Of a DNA stretch of 64,000 bases, positions 7,729 to 15,966 are shown piece by piece. Numbering within the stretch: position 1 is the stretch's first letter; every line of letters begins with the position of its first letter. The notes under the pieces are model-generated. The model saw only the letters and a program-made list of their open reading frames with translations, did not search any database and was not told the DNA's origin. Source of the stretch: Alphaproteobacteria bacterium (GTDB lineage Bacteria; Pseudomonadota; Alphaproteobacteria; ATCC43930; CGMCC-115725). Position numbers and translations under genes: made by a program. The stretch covers positions 1-64,000 of the forward strand of contig JAJPHB010000079.1 of assembly GCA_021325525.1 (NCBI GenBank). Reading direction: 5' to 3'.

Positions 7729-8592
7729 TCAACCGACCCCGTGCGAGCGGGAGTAGGCGCTCGCCGCCGGCGAATGCCATCCCTCGAGCGCGCCCGCGCG
7801 CGGGCGGTAGATCTCGACCTTGAGCGGATAGCAAGTGGTGGCGTCGTCGGAATGGCTGGAGCCGCAATCGCCGCCGGGACAAGCGGAGAGCGCGGCGAGG
7901 AGGTCGATCTCGGCGAAGAATTCGATGTAGTCGCCGGGTCGCACCGGGCTCGCCTTCATGAAGTACTGGTGCGTGTCGAGTCTGTATCCCGTGCACATGA
8001 AGACGTTCATGACGTCGTGGACATGCGCCTCTGCATCCTTGAGCGGCAGCTTGCGCTCCGCGGCAAGGGCGCGCGTCAGGTTGGAGTGGCAGCAATGGTG
8101 GTATTCGACGCCTTTCAGCAGCAGGTTCGTGTAGGGATCGCAGCGCGTGCCGATGATGTCGTGCACGCCGGCCCCGTCCTCGTCCCAGCCATACCAGTCG
8201 AGCGTGTCGCGGGTGATAGTGGCCATGGGGCGCAGATTCGGCATCGTGCTCCACAGCCGGTCGCCGGTGCTGAGATGGGTCGCGTGCAGCGCCCGCGTCT
8301 TGCCGCTGTAGAAGCGCTCGCTCAGATCATGCGCGTTCCAGAGGTTGAGGTCGCCGACCTGCGGTCCCTCGATGCTGACGATGCGGAAGAACTGGCCGGC
8401 CGGCACCGTGAACGCCTTGCCCTCGCGCGGCGGCACGGTGAGCTCGGCGACCTTGCTCATTCCCTCCCGAGCCCGCTCGTAGAAGGCTTTGTCGAAGGCC
8501 GGCAATTGCTCGACCGCATAGGTCAGCACCACGGGTCTGCGACGCCGCTCCGCCGCGTCCGGGGGCGGCGTCGTCTCAGCGGATCTCCTCAT
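7729..8592 (-). CDS. DUF1989 (urea carboxylase-associated) family protein
   Basis: This 287-residue protein is of the DUF1989 family, often encoded beside urea carboxylase or purine and pyrimidine catabolic genes. Family-like features are VPAGQFFRIVSIEGPQVGDL, LWNAHDLSERFYSGKTRA, a Cys/His-rich stretch (EYHHCCHSNLTRAL), the VMNVFMCTGY segment and SPVRPGDYIEFFAE. Clustered Cys and His suggest metal binding (inference). It converges on the isochorismatase-fold gene. No urea carboxylase or allophanate hydrolase is visible in the window, so its association here is with the dihydropyrimidinase group. Confidence 0.85.
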   Translation of the reverse strand: MRRSAETTPPPDAAERRRRPVVLTYAVEQLPAFDKAFYERAREGMSKVAELTVPPREGKAFTVPAGQFFRIVSIEGPQVGDLNLWNAHDLSERFYSGKTRALHATHLSTGDRLWSTMPNLRPMATITRDTLDWYGWDEDGAGVHDIIGTRCDPYTNLLLKGVEYHHCCHSNLTRALAAERKLPLKDAEAHVHDVMNVFMCTGYRLDTHQYFMKASPVRPGDYIEFFAEIDLLAALSACPGGDCGSSHSDDATTCYPLKVEIYRPRAGALEGWHSPAASAYSRSHGVG

Positions 8593-8729
8593 CTCCTCTC
8601 CCTCTCTCTGGCGGCAGCGCTCCGCCGGCCGCGATCATAGCATGCCTGCCGTCGCAGTGCTGACCCGACGGAGCCGTTTCCCGCGGATCGCCGGCGCTGC
8701 ACGCCGCGCGCCGAACTCGCCGCTTCAGG

Positions 8730-9863
8730 CTAGTGCCGCGTCGGGCGCAGCCCGGCCGCAAGCGCCGCGGAGGGCGCGCCGCGGCGCGCGAGCTGCGCCA
8801 GCACCGGTTCGAGGCTGGCGGGCCCGATATCGTCGTAAGCGAGGACGAGGCGGTCGAGGATATGCTGCGTGTAGCCGGCGCGGCCGAGCCGCAGCCGGCC
8901 CTCAAGGACCGCGCCGACGCCGATGCGGAAGGCGGGGAAGAGCCGGACCGGCAGGCCCGCGCGCTGATAGAGCGCCCGCAACCCGCCGAGGCCGCGCTCG
9001 TAGAGGAGGCTCCGCGCATTGGCGAGCGGCAACCCGGCCAAGGCTGCCATGGCGGCATCGAAGAAGGAAAGGTCGCCGAGGCAGAGGGCGCGCAGCACGA
9101 GGCTGGCGGTCAGGCGCTGCCGGCCGTGCAGATGGCGCGCGAGCGCTTCCGCCGCACCGCCGCCCCTCCCATCCTCGGCGACGAGCTGGGCGAGGACGCG
9201 CTCGCGCGCATGGGCCGCCAGCTCCTCCGCCAGATGATCCGGAATGCGATGCTTCACGACGAGGCGGTCGCGTAGGACATGCGAAAGCTGCGCGATGAGC
9301 AGCTCGCAGACGGTCAGCGGCAAGCTCGGCCGCTCGACGAGCAGATTCTCGATCGCTTCGTTGCCGCGAAAGCTGCGCGCGATCTTGAGGAGGGACAGCT
9401 CCGAGATCTCGGCGGCGGCGTTGCCGAGGAGGGCGCCGACGACGGCCGGATCGCCCGTCTCGACGAGCGCCTCGGCGACGCCGAGGGCAACGCTGCTGCG
9501 CCGCGCGACGGCGACGCGCCGCGCCTCGCTGCCGGCGCGGACCATGCGGATGAGCTCCGCATCGCCGAGCAGCGGCGAGTGCTGGATGACCGGGAGCGCC
9601 ACCTCGTCTTCGATGTCCTGTGCGAGAGCGAAAGCAATCTCGCGCGGCAGGAAGGGAGAATCCTTGACGTGCTCGGCCAGCGCCTGGCGGACCCGGCGTT
9701 CCAGATCATGCGCCAGCGCCGCCAGAATTTGCTCGGCGATGCGCGCCTCGCTCGGCGTCAGCGCCGCCGTCGCCAGATCCGCCGCCACCGCCACCGCGAT
9801 GTCGGCGCGAACCGCGGCGGACGGGCTGTCGCGCAGCGCGCGGAGATGGGCCTGCGTGAGCAT
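8730..9863 (-). CDS. DUF2336 domain protein
   Basis: This 377-residue, almost entirely alpha-helical protein has the DUF2336 family pattern found in Alphaproteobacteria. Short helical repeats rich in Ala, Leu and Arg run throughout, for example SPSAAVRADIAVAVAADLA and EIAFALAQDIEDEVALPVIQ, in the style of HEAT repeats. The function of the family is not established. The start at MLTQAHLRALRDS is preferred over an upstream in-frame start because the extra 21 residues look unrelated. A short AT-rich stretch around 9944-9962 upstream probably holds its promoter. Confidence 0.8.
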   Translation of the reverse strand: MLTQAHLRALRDSPSAAVRADIAVAVAADLATAALTPSEARIAEQILAALAHDLERRVRQALAEHVKDSPFLPREIAFALAQDIEDEVALPVIQHSPLLGDAELIRMVRAGSEARRVAVARRSSVALGVAEALVETGDPAVVGALLGNAAAEISELSLLKIARSFRGNEAIENLLVERPSLPLTVCELLIAQLSHVLRDRLVVKHRIPDHLAEELAAHARERVLAQLVAEDGRGGGAAEALARHLHGRQRLTASLVLRALCLGDLSFFDAAMAALAGLPLANARSLLYERGLGGLRALYQRAGLPVRLFPAFRIGVGAVLEGRLRLGRAGYTQHILDRLVLAYDDIGPASLEPVLAQLARRGAPSAALAAGLRPTRH

Positions 9864-9970
9864 CGGGCGGTCGGCCGTGCGCAAGGTCGTTCGAAGAAAT
9901 GTGGAGAAGCCGGCGCCAATGCACAACGGCTATCGCTTCGGTTCTTAATAAAAATCAATTTGTCTACGAA

Positions 9971-11155
9971 TCATCGCGATGCCGCCGCGCATCTCTGCAC
10001 GACATGGCAAAAGCGGCCGATCTCCGCCTCGGTGTTGTAGTAATGGACCGAGGCGCGCACGAGCATGTCGAGGCCGCGCGCCGTCATATCGTGGCGGGCG
10101 GCGAAGACGGATGAGGTCACGGCGTTGATGCGCGCCGCGGCAAGGCACCGGCAGACCTCTTCGGACGGCACGCCGGCGACGGTGAAAGTGACGATGCCGC
10201 AGCGCCGCCGTCCGAGGTCGTGAAGGGCGACGCCGGGAATAGCCGCCAGCGCGTCGCGCAGCGTTGCCGCCAACGCGCCGACGCGGGCGGCGATGGCATC
10301 GAGACCCAGCGCCAGGGCGTAATCGATTGCGGCGCCGAGCCCGAGCCGGCCGGCGACGAAGCTCTCCCAATTCTCGAACCGCCGCGCATCGGCGCGGATT
10401 TCGTACCGATCCGGCGTGGTCCAGCGCGCGGCGTGGAGGTCGAGGAAGGGCGGCTCCAGCCCGGCAATGAGGTCGCGGCGCACCCAGAGGAAGCCGGTGC
10501 CGCGGGGGCCGCGCAGGAATTTGCGTCCCGTCGCCGACAGCATGTCGCATTGGATCGCCGCGACGTCGATCGGCAGCTGGCCGACCGATTGGCAGGCATC
10601 GAGCAGGAAGGGAATGCCGTGGCGGCGCGCGATGCGCCCGATCTCGGCCGCCGGGTTGACGAGGCCGCCATTCGTCGGCACATGCGTGACGGCGATGAGC
10701 CTCACGCGCTCGTCGATCATGGCGTCCAGCGCCTCGACCGAGAGCTGGCCGCTCGCATCGTTCGGCACGACGGCGATCTCGGCCCCGCTGCGCCGCGCCG
10801 CCTGAAGGAAGGCGATGTAGTTGCTGGCATATTCCGCCGAGGCGGTGAGAATCCGGTCGCCCGCCCGCAGGGGAACGGCGTAAAAGGCCATGTCCCAGGC
10901 GCGGGTCGCGTTCTCGACGAGGGCGATCTCGTCGGGCGCGGCGTTCAGGAGCCGGGCGATGCTGGAATAGACGGCTTTGAGCCGCTCCTCCGCCTCGTCC
11001 GCCGCTTCATAGCCGCCGATCTCGGCTTCGCGGCGCAAATGGGCGACGACCGTCTCAACCACCCTCTGCGGCGGCAGCGCGGCGCCGGCATTGTTGAAAT
11101 GGACGACGTTGCGGCATCCCGGCGTCTCGGCGCGGACGCGCTCGACATCGATCAT
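9971..11155 (-). CDS. Class V PLP-dependent aminotransferase (cysteine desulfurase-like)
   Basis: This 394-residue fold-type I PLP enzyme of the class V / isopenicillin-N epimerase-like group contains HFNNAGAALPP near the N-terminus, the PLP-binding Asp in FLLDACQSVGQLP, and the Schiff-base lysine in SATGRKFLRGPRGTGFLW. It lacks an obvious IscS-type cysteine loop, so an aminotransferase, epimerase or C-S lyase role on a small amino acid is more likely than Fe-S cluster work. It is divergent from a thioesterase gene. The substrate is unknown. Confidence 0.87.
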   Translation of the reverse strand: MIDVERVRAETPGCRNVVHFNNAGAALPPQRVVETVVAHLRREAEIGGYEAADEAEERLKAVYSSIARLLNAAPDEIALVENATRAWDMAFYAVPLRAGDRILTASAEYASNYIAFLQAARRSGAEIAVVPNDASGQLSVEALDAMIDERVRLIAVTHVPTNGGLVNPAAEIGRIARRHGIPFLLDACQSVGQLPIDVAAIQCDMLSATGRKFLRGPRGTGFLWVRRDLIAGLEPPFLDLHAARWTTPDRYEIRADARRFENWESFVAGRLGLGAAIDYALALGLDAIAARVGALAATLRDALAAIPGVALHDLGRRRCGIVTFTVAGVPSEEVCRCLAAARINAVTSSVFAARHDMTARGLDMLVRASVHYYNTEAEIGRFCHVVQRCAAASR

Positions 11156-11268
11156 GGCAGCTTCCCCTCCGGCCCCCCTCTCTTAGCATGGAGGCGGCAC
11201 ACCCGCAGGGCGCGTTTTGCGCGGGGCGAAGCCGCGTGGTTTACTCGGCACCGGAGAGGAGACAGGCC

Positions 11269-11685
11269 ATGAAGAGCAGCCTCACGACAGGGCTCGCGGC
11301 GACGCAGCGCATCACCGTCGACCGCGACCGCACAATCGGCTTCATGGGCGAGGCGGCGCGCGTCTATGCGACGCCGCGCCTCGTCCATGACATCGAGCAT
11401 GCCTGCCGCGATTTGCTCCTCGCGCATCTCGATCCGGGCGAGGATTCCGTCGGCGCTCGGGTCGAGCTCGACCACTTGGCGCCGACGCTCCCCGGCATGT
11501 CGGTCGAGATCGCGGTGACGATCGCGGCGGTCGAGGGCCGGCGCGTCACCTTCGCGGTCACGGCGCGCGACGCGATCGACGAGATCGGGCGGGGGAGCCA
11601 TACGCGCTTCATCGTCGACAAGGCGAGGACCGAACGGCGCCTTGCCGAGAAGACGCAGCGGGCGAAGGCCGCCGGCGCCCTGTGA
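11269..11685 (+). CDS. Hotdog-fold thioesterase (FlK-like)
   Basis: This 138-residue single-domain hotdog thioesterase resembles the fluoroacetyl-CoA thioesterase group. It shows an N-terminal TVDRDRTIGFMG segment, a VYATPRLVHDIEHACRDLL helix, EDSVGARVELDHLAPTLPG and a C-terminal sheet GRGSHTRFIVD. The start ATG has GAGGA eight bases upstream. It lies 0.2 kb before a phenylacetate-CoA ligase-type gene on the same strand. A CoA-ester hydrolase guarding or terminating a pathway that uses that ligase is plausible (inference). Confidence 0.82.
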   Translation: MKSSLTTGLAATQRITVDRDRTIGFMGEAARVYATPRLVHDIEHACRDLLLAHLDPGEDSVGARVELDHLAPTLPGMSVEIAVTIAAVEGRRVTFAVTARDAIDEIGRGSHTRFIVDKARTERRLAEKTQRAKAAGAL

Positions 11686-11896
11686 CGCGGCGGGAAGGAG
11701 AGGAGGCGTTTCAGCGCAGAGGACGTGGGGGATGCGCAGTGGACGCGCGGCGCGATCCGAAGGCCGCTCCCGGCTCATCGCTCGCGTCCAGGCGAGGAAC
11801 TCGGCGCGGCAGAGCATCCTTCTATCCGGCGTCCGCGGCGCATCCTTTGCGTCCCCCGCGCTGAATTCCTGATTCCAACGCCGGGAGGAGGCAGGA
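11686..11896. other. Non-coding gap between thioesterase and CoA ligase genes
   Basis: About 210 bp with no gene I can support. The short open frames crossing it are arginine-rich shadows. The only clear signal is a strong Shine-Dalgarno run (GGGAGGAG, 11883-11890) six bases before the ATG at 11897. That run decides the start of the following gene. A promoter for the ligase gene could lie here, but I see no consensus. Confidence 0.5.
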
Positions 11897-13240
11897 ATGG
11901 ACCGGGCAAGAAGAGAGAGCGAAGGCGGCGAAGAGTTCATGTTCGACCGCGCCGCCGAGACGATGTCGCGCGATGCGCTTGCCGCGCTTCAGCTCGAGCG
12001 GCTGCGGAGCTCTCTCGCCCGCGCCTATGAGCGCGTGCCGCATCATCGCCGGCGTCTTGCCGCGGTCGGCTTCGCGCCGGGCGACCTTGCCGCGCTCAGC
12101 GAGCTCGCGGGCCTGCCCTTCACGACGAAGGACGATCTGCGCGAGACCTATCCCTTCGGGCTCTTCGCCGTGCCGCGCGCCGAGGTGGCGCGCCTCCACG
12201 CCTCGTCCGGCACGACGGGCAAGCCCACCGTCGTCGGCTATACGCGGGCCGATCTCGATCTCTGGACCGAGCTCATGGCGCGCTCGCTCGCCTGCGCCGG
12301 GGCGCGCCCGGGCGATGTCGTCCACAACGCCTATGGCTACGGCCTCTTCACGGGCGGGCTCGGCGCGCATTACGGCGCCGAGCGCCTGGGCTGCACCGTC
12401 GTGCCGGTGTCGGGCGGCAACACCGAGCGGCAGGTGATGCTGATCGCCGATTTCGGCGCCGCCGTGCTCTGCGCCACGCCGTCCTACGCCCTCAACATCG
12501 CCGAGACCGCCCGCCGCCAGGGCGTCGACCTCGCGCGCGGGCCGCTGCGCATCGGCGTCTTCGGCGCCGAACCCTGGAGCGAGGAGATGCGGCGCCTGCT
12601 CGAAGAGCGGCTCGGCCTCGCCGCGCTCGACATCTACGGCCTCTCGGAGATCCTGGGGCCGGGCGTCGCCATGGAATGCGCCGCGGCAAAGCAGGGGCTC
12701 CATGGCTGGGAGGACCATTTCCTCTTCGAGGCGATCGACCCCGAGACCGGGAGGCCCGTGCCGGAGGGCGCCGCCGGCGAGCTCGTCATCACGACGCTGA
12801 CCAAGGAAGCGCTGCCGATGATCCGCTACCGCACGCGCGACATGACGCGGGTCGAGGCCGCGCCTTGCCCCTGCGGCCGCACGCATCGGCGCATCATGCG
12901 GATCACCGGGCGCAGCGACGACATGCTGATCATTCGCGGCGTCAACCTCTACCCTTCGCAGATCGAGGCCGCCCTCCTCGGCTATCCCGCCCTCGCGCCC
13001 CATTACCAGCTCGTCATCGAGCGCAGCGGCGCGCTCGACCGCCTAACCGTCGAAATCGAGGCCGATGAAACGGCCGCCGCCACGGCGGAGGCGCGCGCGG
13101 CGCTCGCCGCTGCGGTGCAGCATCATCTCAGATCGCGCATCGGCCTCACCTGCGCCATTGCCATCAAGGCGCCGGGCGAGGTGCCGCGCTCGCAAGGGAA
13201 GGCGGTGCGGGTGCGCGACCTTCGCCGAGCGGCGCCGTGA
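11897..13240 (+). CDS. Phenylacetate-CoA ligase family (PaaK-type adenylate-forming enzyme)
   Basis: This 447-residue acyl-adenylate-forming enzyme activates an aryl or acyl carboxylate to its CoA thioester. Motifs in order are the P-loop-like LHASSGTTGKPTVVGYT, VFGAEPWSEEM, the adenylate-binding IYGLSEILGPGVAMEC, MIRYRTRDMT, a CPCG knuckle, GRSDDMLIIRGVNLYPSQIE, and a C-terminal lysine region (PRSQGKAVRVRDL). The start at 11897 has an excellent Shine-Dalgarno sequence; MFDRAAE at 11939 is an alternative. No phenylacetyl-CoA epoxidase genes are present, so the true substrate may be another aromatic or aliphatic acid. Confidence 0.9.
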   Translation: MDRARRESEGGEEFMFDRAAETMSRDALAALQLERLRSSLARAYERVPHHRRRLAAVGFAPGDLAALSELAGLPFTTKDDLRETYPFGLFAVPRAEVARLHASSGTTGKPTVVGYTRADLDLWTELMARSLACAGARPGDVVHNAYGYGLFTGGLGAHYGAERLGCTVVPVSGGNTERQVMLIADFGAAVLCATPSYALNIAETARRQGVDLARGPLRIGVFGAEPWSEEMRRLLEERLGLAALDIYGLSEILGPGVAMECAAAKQGLHGWEDHFLFEAIDPETGRPVPEGAAGELVITTLTKEALPMIRYRTRDMTRVEAAPCPCGRTHRRIMRITGRSDDMLIIRGVNLYPSQIEAALLGYPALAPHYQLVIERSGALDRLTVEIEADETAAATAEARAALAAAVQHHLRSRIGLTCAIAIKAPGEVPRSQGKAVRVRDLRRAAP

Positions 13241-13261
13241 CCGCGTAATGAGCCGCAGCGG

Positions 13262-14392
13262 TCAGCGCCGGGTTTCGGCGATGCCGCGCCAGACGGCGAG
13301 CGCCTGCCGCGTCTCGGCGACGTCGTGGACGCGCAGGATGTGAACGCCTTGCGCGACGCCGTAGAGCGCCGCCGCGAGCGAGCCCGGCAGCCGTTCCTTG
13401 GGAACGGCGGCGCCGGTCACGCCGCCGATGAAGGATTTGCGCGAGGCGCCGAGGAGGACGCCGCAGCCGAGGCCGTGGAGCAGGGCCAGGCGCGCGAGAA
13501 TGTCGAGATTGTGCTCCAGAGTCTTGCCGAAGCCGATGCCGGGATCGACGACGATGCGGTCCCGCGCAATGCCGGCGGCGAGGCAGTCGGCAATGCGCGC
13601 CGCGAGGTACTCGGTGACCTCGATCGGAGCGCTGACATAGCTCGGGTCGCGCTGCATGGTGCGCGGCTCGCCCTGCATATGCATGAGAACGACGGCCGCG
13701 CCCGCCTTCGCCGCGGTGGCGCGCGCGGCCGGGTCGCCGGTGAGCGCCGTCACGTCGTTGACGATGCGCGCGCCGCGCGCCAGCGCCGCCGCCATGACCG
13801 AGGCATGCCGCGTGTCAATGGAGACGAGCGCGCCCGCCGCCGCCAGCGCCTCGACCACCGGCTCGACGCGCCGCCGCTCCTCCTCGGGCGTGATCGGCGC
13901 CGCCCCGGGGCGCGTCGATTCGCCGCCCACATCGATGATGTCGGCGCCGGCGGCCAGCATGGCCCGGCCGGCGGCGATCGCCCGCGCCGGATCGGCGAAA
14001 TCGCCGCCATCGGAGAAACTGTCGGGCGTGACGTTGACGACCCCCATGATGCGCGGCCGGTCGAGCGGCAAGCCGGCCCAGACGGCGCGCGGCGCGGCCA
14101 GCGCCGCCAAGAGCTCGGCGATGCGATCGGCGACGGCTCGGCCCGCCGCCTCCGCCCAGCCGCGCAGCGCCGGGAGCGGGAGCGCGGCGGCGAGATAGCC
14201 CCCCTCCCCCAGCGCCAGCACTTCGGCCGCGCCAAACGCCAGCGCATCGCCGGCAAGAGGATGGGCGCGCGCCGCAGCGATGGCGGCTGCCGCATCGGGA
14301 CCGGAAAGCAGCGCCAGCGGACGCAGCCAAAGCCGCGCCGCGGGGAGGCGCGCCAAGCGGGTGAGGACGGCATCGGGTGACACTTGCGACAT
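13262..14392 (-). CDS. folP: Dihydropteroate synthase with N-terminal extension
   Basis: This enzyme condenses 6-hydroxymethyl-dihydropterin pyrophosphate with p-aminobenzoate in folate synthesis. The catalytic barrel begins at IMGVVNVTPDSFSDGG (about residue 115), followed by IIDVGGESTRPGA, VSIDTRHASV, IVNDVTAL, MHMQGEPRTMQ and DPGIGFGKTLEHN. The product is about 376 residues against roughly 280 for common forms, because about 110 Ala/Leu-rich residues precede the barrel. An in-frame TTG at 14404 is an alternative start; neither has a well-spaced Shine-Dalgarno sequence. It converges on the CoA ligase gene with a 21-bp gap. Confidence 0.92.
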   Translation of the reverse strand: MSQVSPDAVLTRLARLPAARLWLRPLALLSGPDAAAAIAAARAHPLAGDALAFGAAEVLALGEGGYLAAALPLPALRGWAEAAGRAVADRIAELLAALAAPRAVWAGLPLDRPRIMGVVNVTPDSFSDGGDFADPARAIAAGRAMLAAGADIIDVGGESTRPGAAPITPEEERRRVEPVVEALAAAGALVSIDTRHASVMAAALARGARIVNDVTALTGDPAARATAAKAGAAVVLMHMQGEPRTMQRDPSYVSAPIEVTEYLAARIADCLAAGIARDRIVVDPGIGFGKTLEHNLDILARLALLHGLGCGVLLGASRKSFIGGVTGAAVPKERLPGSLAAALYGVAQGVHILRVHDVAETRQALAVWRGIAETRR

Positions 14393-14543
14393 CTCCTCGA
14401 TCAAACAATTTACGCCAGGCGAATTCGGCCAAGCCGCGCTCGACTCCCCGCCCCGAGGCCGGACTCTCTACGAGTGGAAGCCTTGCGGAATTCCCGGCGC
14501 AACGCAGGCGTTTGCCAGCCATCATCGACGGACAGGGACAGCC

Positions 14544-15167
14544 GTGTCATCGTCATCGACCGATCCGGCCTATTGGCGCAAGAAGGCAATCGACTTCCAC
14601 CAGCGCGCCTGCGGCGCGCCGCCCGGCGAGGCGGCGATCCTGGCGCGCCGCGCCGCCGAGTTCGCGGCCATGGCGCGGCGCATGCAGGCGCCCGACGGCG
14701 AGCTCGCCGCGGCGCCGTCCCGCTGGCCGCTGCGCGCCGCCGTTCTCTGCCTCGCCGGCGCTCTGGCGGTCGCCATGCTGTGGCTGGCGACGGCGCGGAG
14801 CCAGTCGGAGGCGGATCCCGCGCTCGCGGCTCCGAAGGCGCCCCCGGCCGCGACGTCGAGCGCGGCGCTCACCGCGCCCGCCATGCCGCCGCTCACCGAG
14901 GCCAACCTCAGCATCGCGCTTGCCGCGCCGCCATCCGCGACGCCCGAACCGCCTGCCGCCGCGCCCGCTCCGTCCGCGCCAGCGCCCACAGCCGAGGATG
15001 CGGCGCCGCCCGCGGAGACGGCCGTGCAGGCGCCGCCCGTCATCACAGTCGCGGCCCATCCGGCGAAGTGGCGAGCATCGCGCAGCAAGCCGAGGCTGGC
15101 ACAAATCCAGCCTTTCGCTCACCGCTGGTATCCCGCGGTGGTGCCGGAATTTCATGACCGGCGCTGA
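14544..15167 (+). CDS. Single-pass membrane protein with Pro/Ala-rich periplasmic tail
   Basis: This 207-residue ORF starts at GTG. The N-terminal cytoplasmic segment (DPAYWRKKAIDFHQRA) resembles a short motif common in small alphaproteobacterial proteins. One transmembrane helix lies at about residues 56-76 (LRAAVLCLAGALAVAMLWLA). A low-complexity Ala/Pro/Ser stretch of roughly 90 residues follows, ending in a more ordered, basic C-terminus (RSKPRLAQIQPFAHRWYPAV). The function is unknown. It is divergent from folP. The frame is open upstream, but the GTG start matches the recognisable N-terminus. Confidence 0.6.
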   Translation: MSSSSTDPAYWRKKAIDFHQRACGAPPGEAAILARRAAEFAAMARRMQAPDGELAAAPSRWPLRAAVLCLAGALAVAMLWLATARSQSEADPALAAPKAPPAATSSAALTAPAMPPLTEANLSIALAAPPSATPEPPAAAPAPSAPAPTAEDAAPPAETAVQAPPVITVAAHPAKWRASRSKPRLAQIQPFAHRWYPAVVPEFHDRR

Positions 15168-15179
15168 GGCGCCGCAGGG

Positions 15180-15965
15180 TCAGGACGCGATGCGGCGGTC
15201 GCGGCACTTGAGATAACGGTCGACAAGCTGCACCAGGCGATCGCGGCCGAAGCTCGGGTCGTGGCCGGCGTGAACGACGGTCACGGGCAGCTCGCGCAGC
15301 CGGCGCATGGTCGCGACATAGTCGCGGATGTTCGAGGTGGCGAGCTCGTCGAGGAGCGGCCCGTCATAGACGGCGTCGCCCGAGAAGAGCGTGCCCGTCG
15401 CCGCTTCCCAGAGCCCGATGCTGCCCGGCGAATGGCCCGGCAGGTGCAGCACCTCGAAATGGCGGTCGCCAATATCGACGATGCTGCCTTCCTCGACGAT
15501 GCGCGTCGGCCGCGCCGGACGGATCCGGTAGTCTTCGAGCGCGTAACCGGCATGGGGCAGCGCGGTGATCAGCGTTTCCGCGACCTCGTAGCCGGCGCGC
15601 CGCAGCATCGCCAGCTCGTCGGCGGCGAAAGCGTCGCGGCGCAGGCTGCCGCGGCCGCGCGGCTCTGAAAGCCGCTCCGCCTCGGCGCGGTGGACGAGGC
15701 AATCGGCGAATTCGAAATGGCCGCCGATATGGTCGGCATGCGTGTGCGTGGCGACGGCGGTCACGGGCTTTTCGAGGAGAGAGCGCGCCGCCTCGCGGAG
15801 GCTCGCGACGCCCATTCCCGTGTCGATGAGGAGATCGCGGTCGCGGCCGCGCACATGCCAGATGTTGCAGCGCATGAGCGGCACGACATGCGGCTCCCAA
15901 AGGAGCGTGATCGCGTCGTCGACGCGCCGCATCTCGAACCAGCGCTCGGCGATGCGCAGGCCCAT
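15180..15965 (-). CDS. Metallo-beta-lactamase fold hydrolase
   Basis: This 261-residue MBL-fold protein has the zinc motif THTHADHIGGHFEF, the later histidine in LHLPGHSPGSIGLW, the bridging Asp in TLFSGDAVYDGP and a terminal histidine in VVHAGHDPSFGRDR. Family members hydrolyse thioesters, lactones or phosphoesters; the substrate is not evident. One base separates its ATG from the TGA of the upstream aminotransferase gene, so the two are co-translated and possibly in one pathway. The longer open frame upstream is a shadow of that aminotransferase. Confidence 0.87.
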   Translation of the reverse strand: MGLRIAERWFEMRRVDDAITLLWEPHVVPLMRCNIWHVRGRDRDLLIDTGMGVASLREAARSLLEKPVTAVATHTHADHIGGHFEFADCLVHRAEAERLSEPRGRGSLRRDAFAADELAMLRRAGYEVAETLITALPHAGYALEDYRIRPARPTRIVEEGSIVDIGDRHFEVLHLPGHSPGSIGLWEAATGTLFSGDAVYDGPLLDELATSNIRDYVATMRRLRELPVTVVHAGHDPSFGRDRLVQLVDRYLKCRDRRIAS

Positions 15966-15966
15966 C

